Origin: JAKPQD01 sp029572965
GTDB taxonomy: Bacteria > Bacteroidota > Bacteroidia > Bacteroidales > DTGW01
Assembly (NCBI GenBank): GCA_035374585.1
Contig: DAOSPF010000010.1
Coordinates: 1 to 64,000, forward strand
DNA: 64,000 bases
Reading direction: 5' to 3'
Shown: one piece after another, positions 7,009 to 15,631 of the stretch
How positions within the stretch are numbered: the stretch's first letter is position 1
Layout of the letters: every line of letters begins with the position of its first letter
The notes under the pieces: generated by a model
What the model saw: the letters and a program-made list of their open reading frames with translations, nothing else
Databases searched by the model: none
Told to the model about the DNA's origin: nothing
Translations under genes and position numbers: made by a program

Positions 7009-7776
7009 CTAAGCCTGCTTCTCAATCAGGTATTTCCAGAACCTTTTAGGTAAAAGCTGTACATGCAACTTAGGGTTCAACCGTTCACGGATACAAATGG
7101 CTGAAAAGTAGTTTTTCCAGAGTTCTTGGAATATTTTTTCCTCAGCGGCCATAAATTCCTCTGCAAAACTTCCATCGGCAGTATTGACTTTACTCTCCCC
7201 AAACCTGATTTCGCTGGTCGTTTTCAAATCGTAATAATAACCAAAGTTTCTCCGCGTATCGTAAATAATCCAGCGCTGGTCGGCAAACCGCTCTTCAAAA
7301 TGCTTTGTCACTAAAGGCAACACGTTATATTGCGGATCATAAGAAGCATAATAGATATCGTCTGCTGTTTTCTGAAACCTCACAAACATAGGTACTCTCC
7401 CAGCCTCTTTATTTACTTTTTTAGCAATCTTTTTCATTTCCAGCACATCCGCATCACCAAAGTTAGCTTCTATAGTGATGTTTGAAGCAAATACTTTTCT
7501 TACATAATGTAAAATAAGCATTTCAACATTTCGCTCTTCTGAAAGAAAAGTATAATAAAGCATCTGGCATGTAACTGCCGAAATACGCCTGTGCAATCCG
7601 TTCCACACTCTTTTAGCCTTTGCCTCATCAGTATTTACAAAATATTCATAGCTAAAAAGATTATTATTACTTGAATTATCGCGAATAATAGACTGTGGCT
7701 CCAGCTTTTGCTCGTAGCATTCGAATATAAGGGTCAGTAAACCCTCAAAAGTACCATCATATTTAATTGTCATCAT
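7009..7776 (-). CDS. DUF4130 / TIGR03915-type putative DNA-metabolism protein
   Basis: A 255-residue protein of the family named probable DNA metabolism protein (DUF4130). Recognisable features are the N-terminus IKYDGTFEGLLTLIFECYE, the middle VRFQKTADDIYYASYDPQYNVLPLV, and the end LLPKRFWKYLIEKQ. In other bacteria it is encoded beside, or fused with, a UdgX-like uracil-DNA glycosylase, and it accompanies a radical-SAM protein of TIGR03916. That partner is at 8323-9606 on the same strand. No glycosylase domain is fused here. The real start may be the second Met (7773). Biochemical role is unknown, and a DNA repair or modification role is inference from the partnership. Confidence 0.88.
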   Translation of the reverse strand: MMTIKYDGTFEGLLTLIFECYEQKLEPQSIIRDNSSNNNLFSYEYFVNTDEAKAKRVWNGLHRRISAVTCQMLYYTFLSEERNVEMLILHYVRKVFASNITIEANFGDADVLEMKKIAKKVNKEAGRVPMFVRFQKTADDIYYASYDPQYNVLPLVTKHFEERFADQRWIIYDTRRNFGYYYDLKTTSEIRFGESKVNTADGSFAEEFMAAEEKIFQELWKNYFSAICIRERLNPKLHVQLLPKRFWKYLIEKQA

Positions 7777-7815
7777 AAAGATTATTCTAAATTCAAAATC
7801 ATTGTTGTCCGGTAA

Positions 7816-7973
7816 AAACAGGTCGCCGCTATGCGGCTTAGAAACATTTGGTGTATTTGGTTATCCTACAAACAGTTCGCAGCTACGCTGCTATTATTTA
7901 GTCGCGTAGCGACGTTTTGTTTGTAGTAAAATTAAACATCGTTAAAATTAAGCCCCAGCGGGGCGACCTGTTT
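7816..7973. repeat. MITE-like element of nested inverted repeats with four hairpin heads
   Basis: The outer arms AAACAGGTCGCC (7816) and GGCGACCTGTTT (ending 7973) are perfect inverted repeats. The inner arms TACAAAC (7867) and GTTTGTA (ending 7925) are a second pair. Each arm carries a small GC-rich hairpin of different sequence: GCCGC/GCGGC, GCAGC/GCTGC, GTCGC/GCGAC and GCCCC/GGGGC, each with a 3-nt loop. It separates the DUF4130 and radical-SAM genes. The rest of 7974-8322 is non-coding. Confidence 0.75.
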
Positions 7974-8115
7974 CTAATCAACGATATTACTAAAGTATTT
8001 ATTAGTATCTGTTTTATTTTACCGTACAACAGTAATTCAAAATAAAATTCGTCTTACAGTAAGGTTTGCAATAATAATGTTTCTTTTTTTCGTCAAAAAG
8101 AAACCAAAAAAGACT

Positions 8116-8263
8116 GGCTGTGAAAACTCACTCCGCCTATCGGCTTCGCTCAAACAGTTCACAGCCAAATAAGGAATTTTCTTTTTGTCTGCTTCGCAGC
8201 CTTCGATTCAAAGCTAATTCCAATACTGGCCGTCATAAAAGCGCGCTCTCGCCTGAGGCGAGA
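8116..8263. repeat. Non-coding repeat remnant with palindromes
   Basis: GGCTGTGAA at 8116-8124 is inverted at 8158-8166 (TTCACAGCC), and the palindrome TCTCGCCT-G-AGGCGAGA lies at 8247-8263. Runs of the TTTTTTCGTCAAAAAGAAA type flank it. An open frame of 60 codons crosses this region, but its composition follows the repeats and it is not counted as a gene. Confidence 0.5.
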
Positions 8264-8322
8264 TCGTTTCCTTTTTTCATCAAGGAAAAAAGGATAGGAT
8301 AGAATATAATAAACATTCATAA

Positions 8323-9606
8323 TTAATTAGCAAAATGAGCATCAGTAAATAGTTCCAACTGTTTGGGCAAATTTTCGTTAGCTTTTTTCGTCGATTTTTC
8401 GGTCAATAACACTTTCAATTTGTCGGGCGTTAATTCATTTACCGTTGGCGAAGCTAGTTCATGGCAAGTAATGAAGTACTTTGCCCGTTTCATCACCACT
8501 CCCATTTTCTGCAACTGCAAAGAGTTGATTTTGCCATACCTGCGCGACATAACAATCATCTTGGCAGAGTTTACGCCCACTCCGGGAATCCGTAAAATCA
8601 TCTCATACGGGGCCTTATTGATATCAATGGGAAAAATCCACGGATTGCGAAGCGCATAAGCCAGTTTGGGGTCGATATCGAGGTCAAGGTCAGGATATTT
8701 CTCGTTTACAATTTCATCAACCCTGAAATTGTAGAACCTAAGCAACCAATCTGACTGATACAACCTGTGTTCCCTGACTAATGGAGGCTGCACTATTGCA
8801 GGCAATCGGCTATCGTGGTTGTTTATTGGGATATACCCAGAATAATACACACGCTTAAGTTGCTGTTGCTGATAAAGCGATGAAGCCAAATCAAGAATCT
8901 GCTTATCACTATCAGGTGTAGCCCCAACGATAAGCTGTGTACTTTGTCCCCCGGGCGCAAAACGTGGTGCAGACTTGTATTTCATCTTCTCCTCCTTGCT
9001 TACAAGGATGTTTTGCCTGATTGCGTTCATAGGCATGAAGATTCCTTTGTAATCTTTCTCTGGGGCAAGCAATTTCAAATTTTGCTCCGTTGGAATTTCA
9101 ATATTGACGCTCAACCTATCTGCATACAATCCGGCTTCCCTTATCAGTTCATCACTTGCACCCGGGATACTTTTCAGATGGATATACCCGTTGAAATTGT
9201 GCACTGTCCTCAAATCCTTTGCCACCCTGACCATCATAGCCATCGTATGGTCAGGGTTAACTATTACCCCCGAACTCAGGAACAACCCTTCAATGTAGTT
9301 TCGACGATAAAAGGACATGGTAAGTTCAACCACCTCATTTACCGTCAATGCTGTGCGTTTCACATCATTGGTACGCCTGTTAAGACAATAGGCGCAGTCG
9401 TATATGCAATTGTTTGTAAGCATAATTTTAAAAAGCGAAACGCATCGGCCATCTTCAGCAAAGCTATGACATATCCCCCACGGAGCAGCATTACCCAAAC
9501 CTTTCCCGGAATTTTTGCGGCTACTACCACTCGATGCACACGAAACATCATATTTGGCAGCACCAGCAAGAATTTTCACCTTCTCCAAAGTCTTTTCACT
9601 TACCAT
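8323..9606 (-). CDS. Putative DNA modification/repair radical SAM protein (TIGR03916 type)
   Basis: A 427-residue radical-SAM protein. The cluster motif CIYDCAYC (CxxxCxxC), near residue 68, binds the [4Fe-4S] cluster that cleaves S-adenosylmethionine. The N-terminus KILAGAAKYDVSCASSGSS and the GICHSFAEDGRCVSLFKIML segment are typical of the family. Near the C-terminus RIPGVGVNSAKMIVMSRR is a helix-hairpin-helix motif, which binds DNA without sequence preference and supports a nucleic-acid substrate. It is on the same strand as the DUF4130 partner but separated from it by about 550 nt containing a repeat, so cotranscription is uncertain. The reaction catalysed is not known. Confidence 0.9.
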   Translation of the reverse strand: MVSEKTLEKVKILAGAAKYDVSCASSGSSRKNSGKGLGNAAPWGICHSFAEDGRCVSLFKIMLTNNCIYDCAYCLNRRTNDVKRTALTVNEVVELTMSFYRRNYIEGLFLSSGVIVNPDHTMAMMVRVAKDLRTVHNFNGYIHLKSIPGASDELIREAGLYADRLSVNIEIPTEQNLKLLAPEKDYKGIFMPMNAIRQNILVSKEEKMKYKSAPRFAPGGQSTQLIVGATPDSDKQILDLASSLYQQQQLKRVYYSGYIPINNHDSRLPAIVQPPLVREHRLYQSDWLLRFYNFRVDEIVNEKYPDLDLDIDPKLAYALRNPWIFPIDINKAPYEMILRIPGVGVNSAKMIVMSRRYGKINSLQLQKMGVVMKRAKYFITCHELASPTVNELTPDKLKVLLTEKSTKKANENLPKQLELFTDAHFAN

Positions 9607-9852
9607 CTTATGATTAAATTTTAATCAATTTTATCGATTAAAATTTACACTTATTTTTTTACAAAAGCAAGTTTTTGAAAAAATTTTTATTAGACAGTCA
9701 ACTTTTTTCATAAAAAAAGGTTTATATTTCTGAAAAAACAAGCTGTTAACAAGTTCAACAATATTTTTGAAAACTTTATTGGCATTTTTCTCCATTAAAA
9801 GGTTTTATTGAGGAAATTTGCATAAAACAAGGCTAATAAATACAAATCAGAT

Positions 9853-10851
9853 ATGAGTTTTTTTAAAAAAATGGAAAATTTAGACACTCCGCAAAGCAGC
9901 AATAGTGCGCTTACCGGAGAAGCTGAAAAAGTAAAATGTTTAATCATTGGCTCTGGCCCTGCCGGATATACTGCAGCTATTTATGCTGCTCGTGCTAACC
10001 TTTCCCCTGTGGTATATGAAGGCATCCAGCCTGGCGGACAGCTTACTACTACTACCGAAATTGAGAATTTCCCTGGCTATCCCTCAGGAGTAACAGGCAC
10101 CGAGATGATGGAAGACCTAAAAAAACAAGCACAGCGCTTTGGCACAGAAGTTCGCTTTGGCATTGCTACGTCAGTGGACTTTTCAAAAAGGCCTTTCAAA
10201 GTAGTTATTGATGAAAATAAACTTATTGAAGCCCAGGTGGTAATTATTGCTACTGGCGCAACAGCTAAATACCTGGGCCTTGAAAGCGAAGAAAAATTTA
10301 AAGGTTCAGGAGTATCTGCCTGTGCTACCTGCGATGGTTTCTTTTATCGCAAACAAGATGTAGCCGTAGTTGGCGGTGGCGACACAGCTTGCGAAGAAGC
10401 TACTTACCTGGCCAACTTATGCAACAAGGTGTATATGATTGTCAGAAAACCTTTCCTCCGTGCTTCAAAAGCTATGCAAGAACGTGTTTTCAATACACCT
10501 AACATTACTGTACTTTTCGAACACCAAACTAAAGAACTTATTGGGAAAGATGCTGTTGAAGGTGCTTTACTTACCAATGCCAAAGGTGAATTGGTAAAAA
10601 TTGACATAACAGGCTTCTTCTTAGCTATTGGCCACCATCCCAATTCTGATATTTTCAAACCATACGTAAATACTGATGAGGCAGGTTATATTATCACTAA
10701 ACCAGGCACTTCACAGACCAATATCCCTGGAGTATTTGCCTGTGGCGATGTTCAGGATAAAAACTACCGTCAGGCTATTACTGCTGCCGGCTCGGGCTGT
10801 ATGGCCGCGTTAGATGCCGAGCGGTTCTTGGGCGAACACGGTTTGGCTTAA
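9853..10851 (+). CDS. trxB: Thioredoxin-disulfide reductase
   Basis: An FAD- and NADPH-dependent flavoenzyme that reduces thioredoxin in the cytoplasm. The FAD-binding GSGPAG is at residues 33-38, the redox-active disulfide CATC at 157-160, the NADPH-binding GGGDTA at 174-179, and the C-terminal FAD motif GVFACGDVQD is present. The protein is 332 residues, with about 25 more at the N-terminus than E. coli TrxB. Met7 could be an alternative start. An imperfect 22-bp inverted repeat at 10861-10920 follows the gene. It precedes a co-directional run of envelope genes but is probably transcribed separately. Confidence 0.95.
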   Translation: MSFFKKMENLDTPQSSNSALTGEAEKVKCLIIGSGPAGYTAAIYAARANLSPVVYEGIQPGGQLTTTTEIENFPGYPSGVTGTEMMEDLKKQAQRFGTEVRFGIATSVDFSKRPFKVVIDENKLIEAQVVIIATGATAKYLGLESEEKFKGSGVSACATCDGFFYRKQDVAVVGGGDTACEEATYLANLCNKVYMIVRKPFLRASKAMQERVFNTPNITVLFEHQTKELIGKDAVEGALLTNAKGELVKIDITGFFLAIGHHPNSDIFKPYVNTDEAGYIITKPGTSQTNIPGVFACGDVQDKNYRQAITAAGSGCMAALDAERFLGEHGLA

Positions 10852-10860
10852 TTAATTCAT

Positions 10861-10920
10861 AAATGCTAAGACACTAAGGCGCTAATAATTAAATTTTCGC
10901 GTCTTAGCGTCTTAGCGTTT
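10861..10920. repeat. Imperfect 22-bp inverted repeat of the CTAAGAC type
   Basis: The left arm at 10861-10882 (AAATGCTAAGACACTAAGG...) and the right arm at 10899-10920 (GCGTCTTAGCGTCTTAGC...) pair with three mismatches. The arms are tandem GCTAAGAC units, a sequence repeated in many bacterial genomes. It may act as a terminator for trxB, although no T-run follows. Confidence 0.6.
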
Positions 10921-10941
10921 AAAATTTACAAATTATCCTTT

Positions 10942-11715
10942 ATGAGTAAACTGGCCATCATCGGTGCTGGAAATGTTGCAAACCATTTATCAAAAGCTTT
11001 TCAAAAGGCCGAACATGATATTGTACAGGTATATAGCAGGACTCAGGGAAAAGCTCAAGCACTTTCTTCTATATTAAACTGTAGTTGCACCATTGACATC
11101 TCTGCTTTAACTGATGATGCTGATATTTATCTATTTTGCATTTCAGATTCCGCTATTGAAGAAGTTTTAGAAAAAAAAGATTGGCACAACAAGCTTCTTT
11201 TGCACACTGCCGGTTCTCTCCCTCTGGAAATATTTAAAAACAGAAGTTCTGACTATGGTGTACTATATCCATTACAGACATTTACTACCAACTTTACATT
11301 AGATATAACTAAAGTTCCTTTCTTCATTGAAGGGAATAACTATACAACTTTAAAAACCATTAAAGAATTAGCTTCCAGCATTTCACCTCAGATTTTTGAG
11401 GCCGATAGCCAAAAACGGTTACAACTGCATCTGGCAGCCGTATTTGCCAACAACTTCACCAACCACATGATGGCTATTGCCAGCCAATTGCTGGAAGAAA
11501 ACAATATTCCGGCTGAAAATATCAACCCTTTGCTGGAAGAAACATTTAAGAAAGCGCAGACAATTGGAGCTGATAAAGCCCAAACTGGCCCGGCTATCCG
11601 CAACAACAAAGCTGTTATGGAGTTACACAATCATTTGTTGGCAAAACACCCCGAATGGCAAAAAATATATACTTTTGTCTCCGAGAGTATCAAAAAAAAT
11701 ACCATTCATGGCTAA
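10942..11715 (+). CDS. Rossmann-like / DUF2520 protein
   Basis: A 257-residue predicted NAD(P)-binding oxidoreductase-like protein. It has an N-terminal Rossmann motif IGAGNVANHLSKAF at residues 6-19, resembling pyrroline-5-carboxylate and F420-dependent NADP reductases. The helical C-terminal DUF2520 domain includes HLAAVFANNFTNHMMA and AQTGPAIRNN. Orthologues are often annotated as hypothetical or as NADP oxidoreductase, and no reaction is proven. The stop overlaps the start of the KdsC-like gene by 8 nt, so the two are translationally coupled. Joint conservation of this pair with UbiA-like genes is frequent in Bacteroidota. Confidence 0.88.
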   Translation: MSKLAIIGAGNVANHLSKAFQKAEHDIVQVYSRTQGKAQALSSILNCSCTIDISALTDDADIYLFCISDSAIEEVLEKKDWHNKLLLHTAGSLPLEIFKNRSSDYGVLYPLQTFTTNFTLDITKVPFFIEGNNYTTLKTIKELASSISPQIFEADSQKRLQLHLAAVFANNFTNHMMAIASQLLEENNIPAENINPLLEETFKKAQTIGADKAQTGPAIRNNKAVMELHNHLLAKHPEWQKIYTFVSESIKKNTIHG

Positions 11716-12229
11716 TTACAGAGAAAAACTAACAAAAATCAAAGCCTTTGTCTTTGATGTGGACGGGGTATTGGGATCAGACAAAGTGCTGCTTTTCCCC
11801 GATGGAGATATGATGCGGAGCATGAACATCAAAGATGGCTATGCCATGAACTATGCCATACGTCAGGGCTACAAAATAGCCATTATTACTGGTGGTACAT
11901 CAAAATCTGTCAAGCATAGGTTTACCCGCTTGGGCATTGACGATGTATATCTCGAATCGAGCAATAAAATCAAAGATTATGAACATTTCCTCGAAAAACA
12001 TGGCCTAAAAAACGAGGAAATATTATACATGGGCGATGATATGCCCGATTATAAGGTTATGAAAATGGTTGGTGTAGCTACATGCCCGGTTACTGCTGCT
12101 AACGAAATTAAAGAAATATCGCACTATATATCCGACAAAGCCGGAGGCGAAGGTGCTGTGCGCGATGTAATAGAACAAGTATTGAAAGTGCAGAATAAAT
12201 GGATTTCTGCCGAGTCTTTTATTTGGTAA
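11708..12229 (+). CDS. KdsC-like HAD phosphatase (KDO-8-phosphate phosphatase family)
   Basis: A 173-residue HAD-superfamily phosphatase without a cap domain, like KdsC, which removes phosphate from KDO-8-P during lipopolysaccharide core synthesis. Motif I is FDVDGVLGSD (D-x-D), motif II is the threonine in IITGG, and the metal-binding motif is YMGDDMPDY. The canonical KdsC has LTDG after DGV; here it is LGSD, so substrate specificity may differ. The start ATG 11708 lies inside the DUF2520 gene. The frame is open further upstream within that gene, but only as a shadow. An lpxB gene nearby is consistent with an envelope role. Confidence 0.85.
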   Translation: MANYREKLTKIKAFVFDVDGVLGSDKVLLFPDGDMMRSMNIKDGYAMNYAIRQGYKIAIITGGTSKSVKHRFTRLGIDDVYLESSNKIKDYEHFLEKHGLKNEEILYMGDDMPDYKVMKMVGVATCPVTAANEIKEISHYISDKAGGEGAVRDVIEQVLKVQNKWISAESFIW

Positions 12230-12252
12230 CACTTAAGAAATACTGTAACCAG

Positions 12253-13200
12253 ATGAAGCATTTTATCAAACTTATTCGTTATAAAAACCTTGCCATCATT
12301 GCCGGAGTTATGTATATCTTGCGTTATGGGTTAATACTACCTCTGCTAACCTCCAATGGACTGGCAAACCAACTAACACATATTCAATTCCTTTTATTGA
12401 CAATAGCTACAGTGTTTATTGCTGCCGGAGGGTATATTATCAATGATGTTTATGATGTTGATATTGACAAAATAAACAAACCCGAAAAACTCATCATAGG
12501 GAAATATATCAGACTGCGCACAGCCGAGAATATATATGTTGGCTTAACTTTAATTGCCATTATTTGCGGGGCTTACGTTTCATACACTGTCAACCTGCGT
12601 TCGCTGAGCCTGTTATTCCCTATTGTTGCAGGACTACTCTACTTTTACTCTACCAGTTATAAAAGCACTGTACTACTTGGCAATGTTGCTATAGCAGCAA
12701 TTACAGCACTTGTACCATTCATGGTTATCATATTTGAACTACCGCTATTGACTATCAAGTATGCCTCTTTCACTGGTAGTTCTTTCAATTTCAATTTTAT
12801 CATTGCCTGGATTGCCTTTTATTCAGCATTTGCATTTATCTCAACACTATTACGTGAGATTCTAAAGGATATGGAAGACTTCGAAGGAGATGAAGCTTAT
12901 GGAAAAAAGACTATCCCTATAACTTGGGGCATTAAAATATCCAAATACATTACCTTATCATTAAGCTTACTGCTTCTATGCCTCGAAATATTTATACTTA
13001 TCAAATATCTGCATGACCTTTTTTCAGTAATATATATTATTCCGTTTGTTATTACCCCTACAATATTTGTTATGGTTAAGATTTTATCATCAAAAACCAA
13101 AGAACAATACCATTTAGCCAGCAAATGGTGTAAAATAACCATGGCAACCGGTATTCTATATATCATTTTTGTGAGGGTGCTTATTCTTGGATTATATTAA
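12253..13200 (+). CDS. UbiA-family prenyltransferase
   Basis: A membrane prenyltransferase of about 315 residues with roughly nine transmembrane segments. The first Mg-prenyl-diphosphate site is NDVYDVDIDKINKPEK (NDxxDxxxD) and the second is DMEDFEGDEAYGKKT, both hallmarks of the UbiA family. Homologues in Bacteroidota are commonly labelled geranylgeranylglycerol-phosphate geranylgeranyltransferase, but the true acceptor is not established. The start at 12253 (MKHFIKLIRYKN) removes an unlikely 18-residue extension. The gene is 23 nt after the KdsC-like gene and is presumably in the same transcript. Confidence 0.88.
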   Translation: MKHFIKLIRYKNLAIIAGVMYILRYGLILPLLTSNGLANQLTHIQFLLLTIATVFIAAGGYIINDVYDVDIDKINKPEKLIIGKYIRLRTAENIYVGLTLIAIICGAYVSYTVNLRSLSLLFPIVAGLLYFYSTSYKSTVLLGNVAIAAITALVPFMVIIFELPLLTIKYASFTGSSFNFNFIIAWIAFYSAFAFISTLLREILKDMEDFEGDEAYGKKTIPITWGIKISKYITLSLSLLLLCLEIFILIKYLHDLFSVIYIIPFVITPTIFVMVKILSSKTKEQYHLASKWCKITMATGILYIIFVRVLILGLY

Positions 13201-13325
13201 ATTTCGGATAACCATGTTATGTAATTTTTCTAAAAGATTTTAGCAAATAGCAGTATTTCCTCCTGCCTAAGACGGGAAGGGGTTGAGGTGGTTTATAAAT
13301 TGACATAACACAAATTTAAAGAAAA

Positions 13326-14438
13326 GTGAAATATTACATCATCGCAGGCGAGGCTTCAGGAGACCTACACGGTTCGAACCTGTTGAAAGCATTAAAAGAA
13401 GCTGACCATTCAGCTGAATTCAGGATTGTTGGCGGCCACCTGATGGAAGAACAAGGCGGCACTCTTTTGAAACACTATAAAGACATGGCTTTTATGGGCC
13501 TTGATGTTGTGTTGCACTTGCGCACCATCCTTCGGTTGATGAAATACTGCCAACAAGATGTACTTGCCTGGAAACCCGACGTACTGATTCTCATTGATTA
13601 TCCGGGCTTTAACCTGCGAATAGCCAAATTTGCCCATTCCAATGGCATCCGGACATATTACTACATAGCCCCCAAAGTCTGGGCATGGAAAGAAAACAGG
13701 GTGAAGCAAATCCGTAAGTTTGTCGATAAACTTTTCATCATATTCCCTTTCGAAAAAGAATATTTTGCCCAACATAACATTCAAAGCGAATATTTTGGCA
13801 ACCCTCTGAATGACAACATTCATGCTTTCAAAAATTCAGAAGATGGTTTTAACATTATTGCCAGCCAGTATGGATTAGAAAAGGGCAAATACCTTGCATT
13901 AGTAGCAGGAAGCCGAAGAGGAGAAGTAAAACACTTATTACCTCCTATGATTAAAGCTCTGGAAGGTCTTAACCAATACAAACTGGTGATTACGGCAGCC
14001 CCGTCTATCCCTCTGGAATTTTACCAAAAAATAGTGGGCAATAAACCCATTGCCATTATCTACAACCAAACATATACGCTTATTTCAAACGCAGCAGCTG
14101 CCGCTGTTACATCAGGAACTGCAACTTTAGAAACAGCATTACTCAAAACCCCTCAGGTTGTTGTATTCAAAACAAACTGGCCCACCTACTGCGTAGGTAA
14201 AATGCTGGTTAAGATTAAGTTCTTCTCGCTGGTCAATATTATTCAAGGCAAAGAAGTAGTAAAAGAACTGCTTCAGGTTAATTTGGAAAGAAATATCAGA
14301 AATGAAATATCGCTCATTCTGAATGACAACAACTACAAACAGAATATGCTCAACAACTACGAAGAAATAGCCCAAAAATTAGGCGAACCAGGAGTAGCCA
14401 AACGTGTGGCTAACAGAATTATTGAACTTTTAAAATAG
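13326..14438 (+). CDS. lpxB: Lipid-A-disaccharide synthase
   Basis: Glycosyltransferase that joins lipid X and UDP-2,3-diacylglucosamine to make the lipid A disaccharide at the inner membrane. The N-terminal signature GEASGDLHG is at residues 8-16, with IDYPGFNLR, YYIAPKVWAWKENR, FPFEKEYF and LVAGSRRGEVKHLLP following in the usual order. TSGTATLET near residue 260 is the nucleotide-sugar region. Its 370 residues is normal for the family. The start codon is GTG. The SpoIID gene follows after 2 nt. The preceding 125-nt spacer contains a G/C-rich patch typical of a short repeat. Confidence 0.95.
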   Translation: MKYYIIAGEASGDLHGSNLLKALKEADHSAEFRIVGGHLMEEQGGTLLKHYKDMAFMGLDVVLHLRTILRLMKYCQQDVLAWKPDVLILIDYPGFNLRIAKFAHSNGIRTYYYIAPKVWAWKENRVKQIRKFVDKLFIIFPFEKEYFAQHNIQSEYFGNPLNDNIHAFKNSEDGFNIIASQYGLEKGKYLALVAGSRRGEVKHLLPPMIKALEGLNQYKLVITAAPSIPLEFYQKIVGNKPIAIIYNQTYTLISNAAAAAVTSGTATLETALLKTPQVVVFKTNWPTYCVGKMLVKIKFFSLVNIIQGKEVVKELLQVNLERNIRNEISLILNDNNYKQNMLNNYEEIAQKLGEPGVAKRVANRIIELLK

Positions 14439-14440
14439 TT

Positions 14441-15625
14441 ATGATTAAAAAGGTTCTATTCGTTTTGATAATTATGCTGCCTTTTGTAAAAAGTCCAGCT
14501 CAAACCCTCAGAATAGGGCTTTTCAGCAACATTACCACAAAAGCAACAGTCTTTTCTGCGGTTCAGGGATCTTATCTTCTTTCAGGCGATAACAGGGCTG
14601 TTTTGACATTAAAAGAAAAACAAAACATCTTATTAGTTAAAAAAGGTGATTCTGTAACATGTATATGCGCAGATAAGCAAAAATACACCTTTAAAAAGGT
14701 TAAACTATCACATATATCGCTAAATGCTTTTTTTAGCCTTCGTCCTATCGACCCTTCAAATGAACTGCACTATTACGATGACGACCTCGAAATATATGCT
14801 GACTTAGGCAAACTTCAAACAATCAATATTGTTGATATAGACAACTACCTGGCTGGCGTTGTTGAAGCTGAAGCCGGCAATAACGCCTTGCCAGAATTTT
14901 ATAAAGCCCAGGTTACACTTTGCCGAACATACACGCTAAGCCACCTCGACAGACACAACGAAGAAGGCTTTTACCTTTGTGACGGTGTGCATTGCCAAGC
15001 CTATCACGGAAAATGCTCTGGCAAAAATGCCATTGTTGATGCAGCCAGAACTACCCATAACAAAGTTATCCAAGACAATGACTCTGTGCTCATTACAGCA
15101 GCCTTTCATGCTAACTGCGGCGGCGAAACTGAAAGCGCCCAAAATGTATGGCTTATAAAAAGAAATTACCTGGCCCCGATAAAAGATCCCTATTGCCAGG
15201 ACCGCAACAATAGCCGTTGGGAACGTAAAATACCTATCGACCAGTGGATTAAATATCTTATCAGCAACGGGTTTACTATTAACGACCAGATTAGTCTGTC
15301 TTTGCTTAACAATACCCAGTTTAGCCGAAAACAGTATTACAAAATCGGTACAGATTCTTTAACTTACCGAAAAATCCGAAACGACTTTCAACTAAAATCA
15401 GCCTTCTTTTCTGTTGAAGTAAAAAACCCTAACATTGAAATCCACGGAAGAGGCTACGGACATGGGGTGGGTATGTGCCAGGAAGGTGCAATGCAAATGG
15501 CTGTTTTGGGTTATACTTATGAGCAAATCATAAATTTTTATTACAAAAACGTAAAAATTATTGATTTTTCAAATATCAACGCAAATAAGAACCCTACTAT
15601 CAAGGTTTTATATACTAATCCTTAA
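14441..15625 (+). CDS. SpoIID/LytB domain protein
   Basis: A 394-residue exported protein. An N-terminal signal peptide (about 20 residues, ending SPAQ) is followed by the SpoIID domain. Recognisable parts are IDNYLAGVVEAEAGNNALPE, QVTLCRTYTLSH, ANCGGETESAQNVW, and the C-terminal HGRGYGHGVGMCQEGAMQMA. SpoIID of Bacillus is a lytic transglycosylase that acts on denuded peptidoglycan. Homologues in Bacteroidota are uncharacterised but probably act on the cell wall. The conserved Glu of the E-A-x-A region is present. It is tightly coupled to lpxB and converges with the histidine-kinase gene, 6 nt apart. Confidence 0.9.
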   Translation: MIKKVLFVLIIMLPFVKSPAQTLRIGLFSNITTKATVFSAVQGSYLLSGDNRAVLTLKEKQNILLVKKGDSVTCICADKQKYTFKKVKLSHISLNAFFSLRPIDPSNELHYYDDDLEIYADLGKLQTINIVDIDNYLAGVVEAEAGNNALPEFYKAQVTLCRTYTLSHLDRHNEEGFYLCDGVHCQAYHGKCSGKNAIVDAARTTHNKVIQDNDSVLITAAFHANCGGETESAQNVWLIKRNYLAPIKDPYCQDRNNSRWERKIPIDQWIKYLISNGFTINDQISLSLLNNTQFSRKQYYKIGTDSLTYRKIRNDFQLKSAFFSVEVKNPNIEIHGRGYGHGVGMCQEGAMQMAVLGYTYEQIINFYYKNVKIIDFSNINANKNPTIKVLYTNP

Positions 15626-15631
15626 CATCAA

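Noticed and set aside
8120..8302. 60-codon open frame
   Set aside because: It runs through palindromes and repeat remnants, and its composition follows the repeats rather than a protein.
8944..9624. 226-codon plus-strand open frame
   Set aside because: It is antisense to the radical-SAM gene, whose motifs are unmistakable; the plus-strand product is rich in His/Cys/Pro and matches nothing.
13410..13823. 137-codon minus-strand frame
   Set aside because: Antisense shadow of lpxB.
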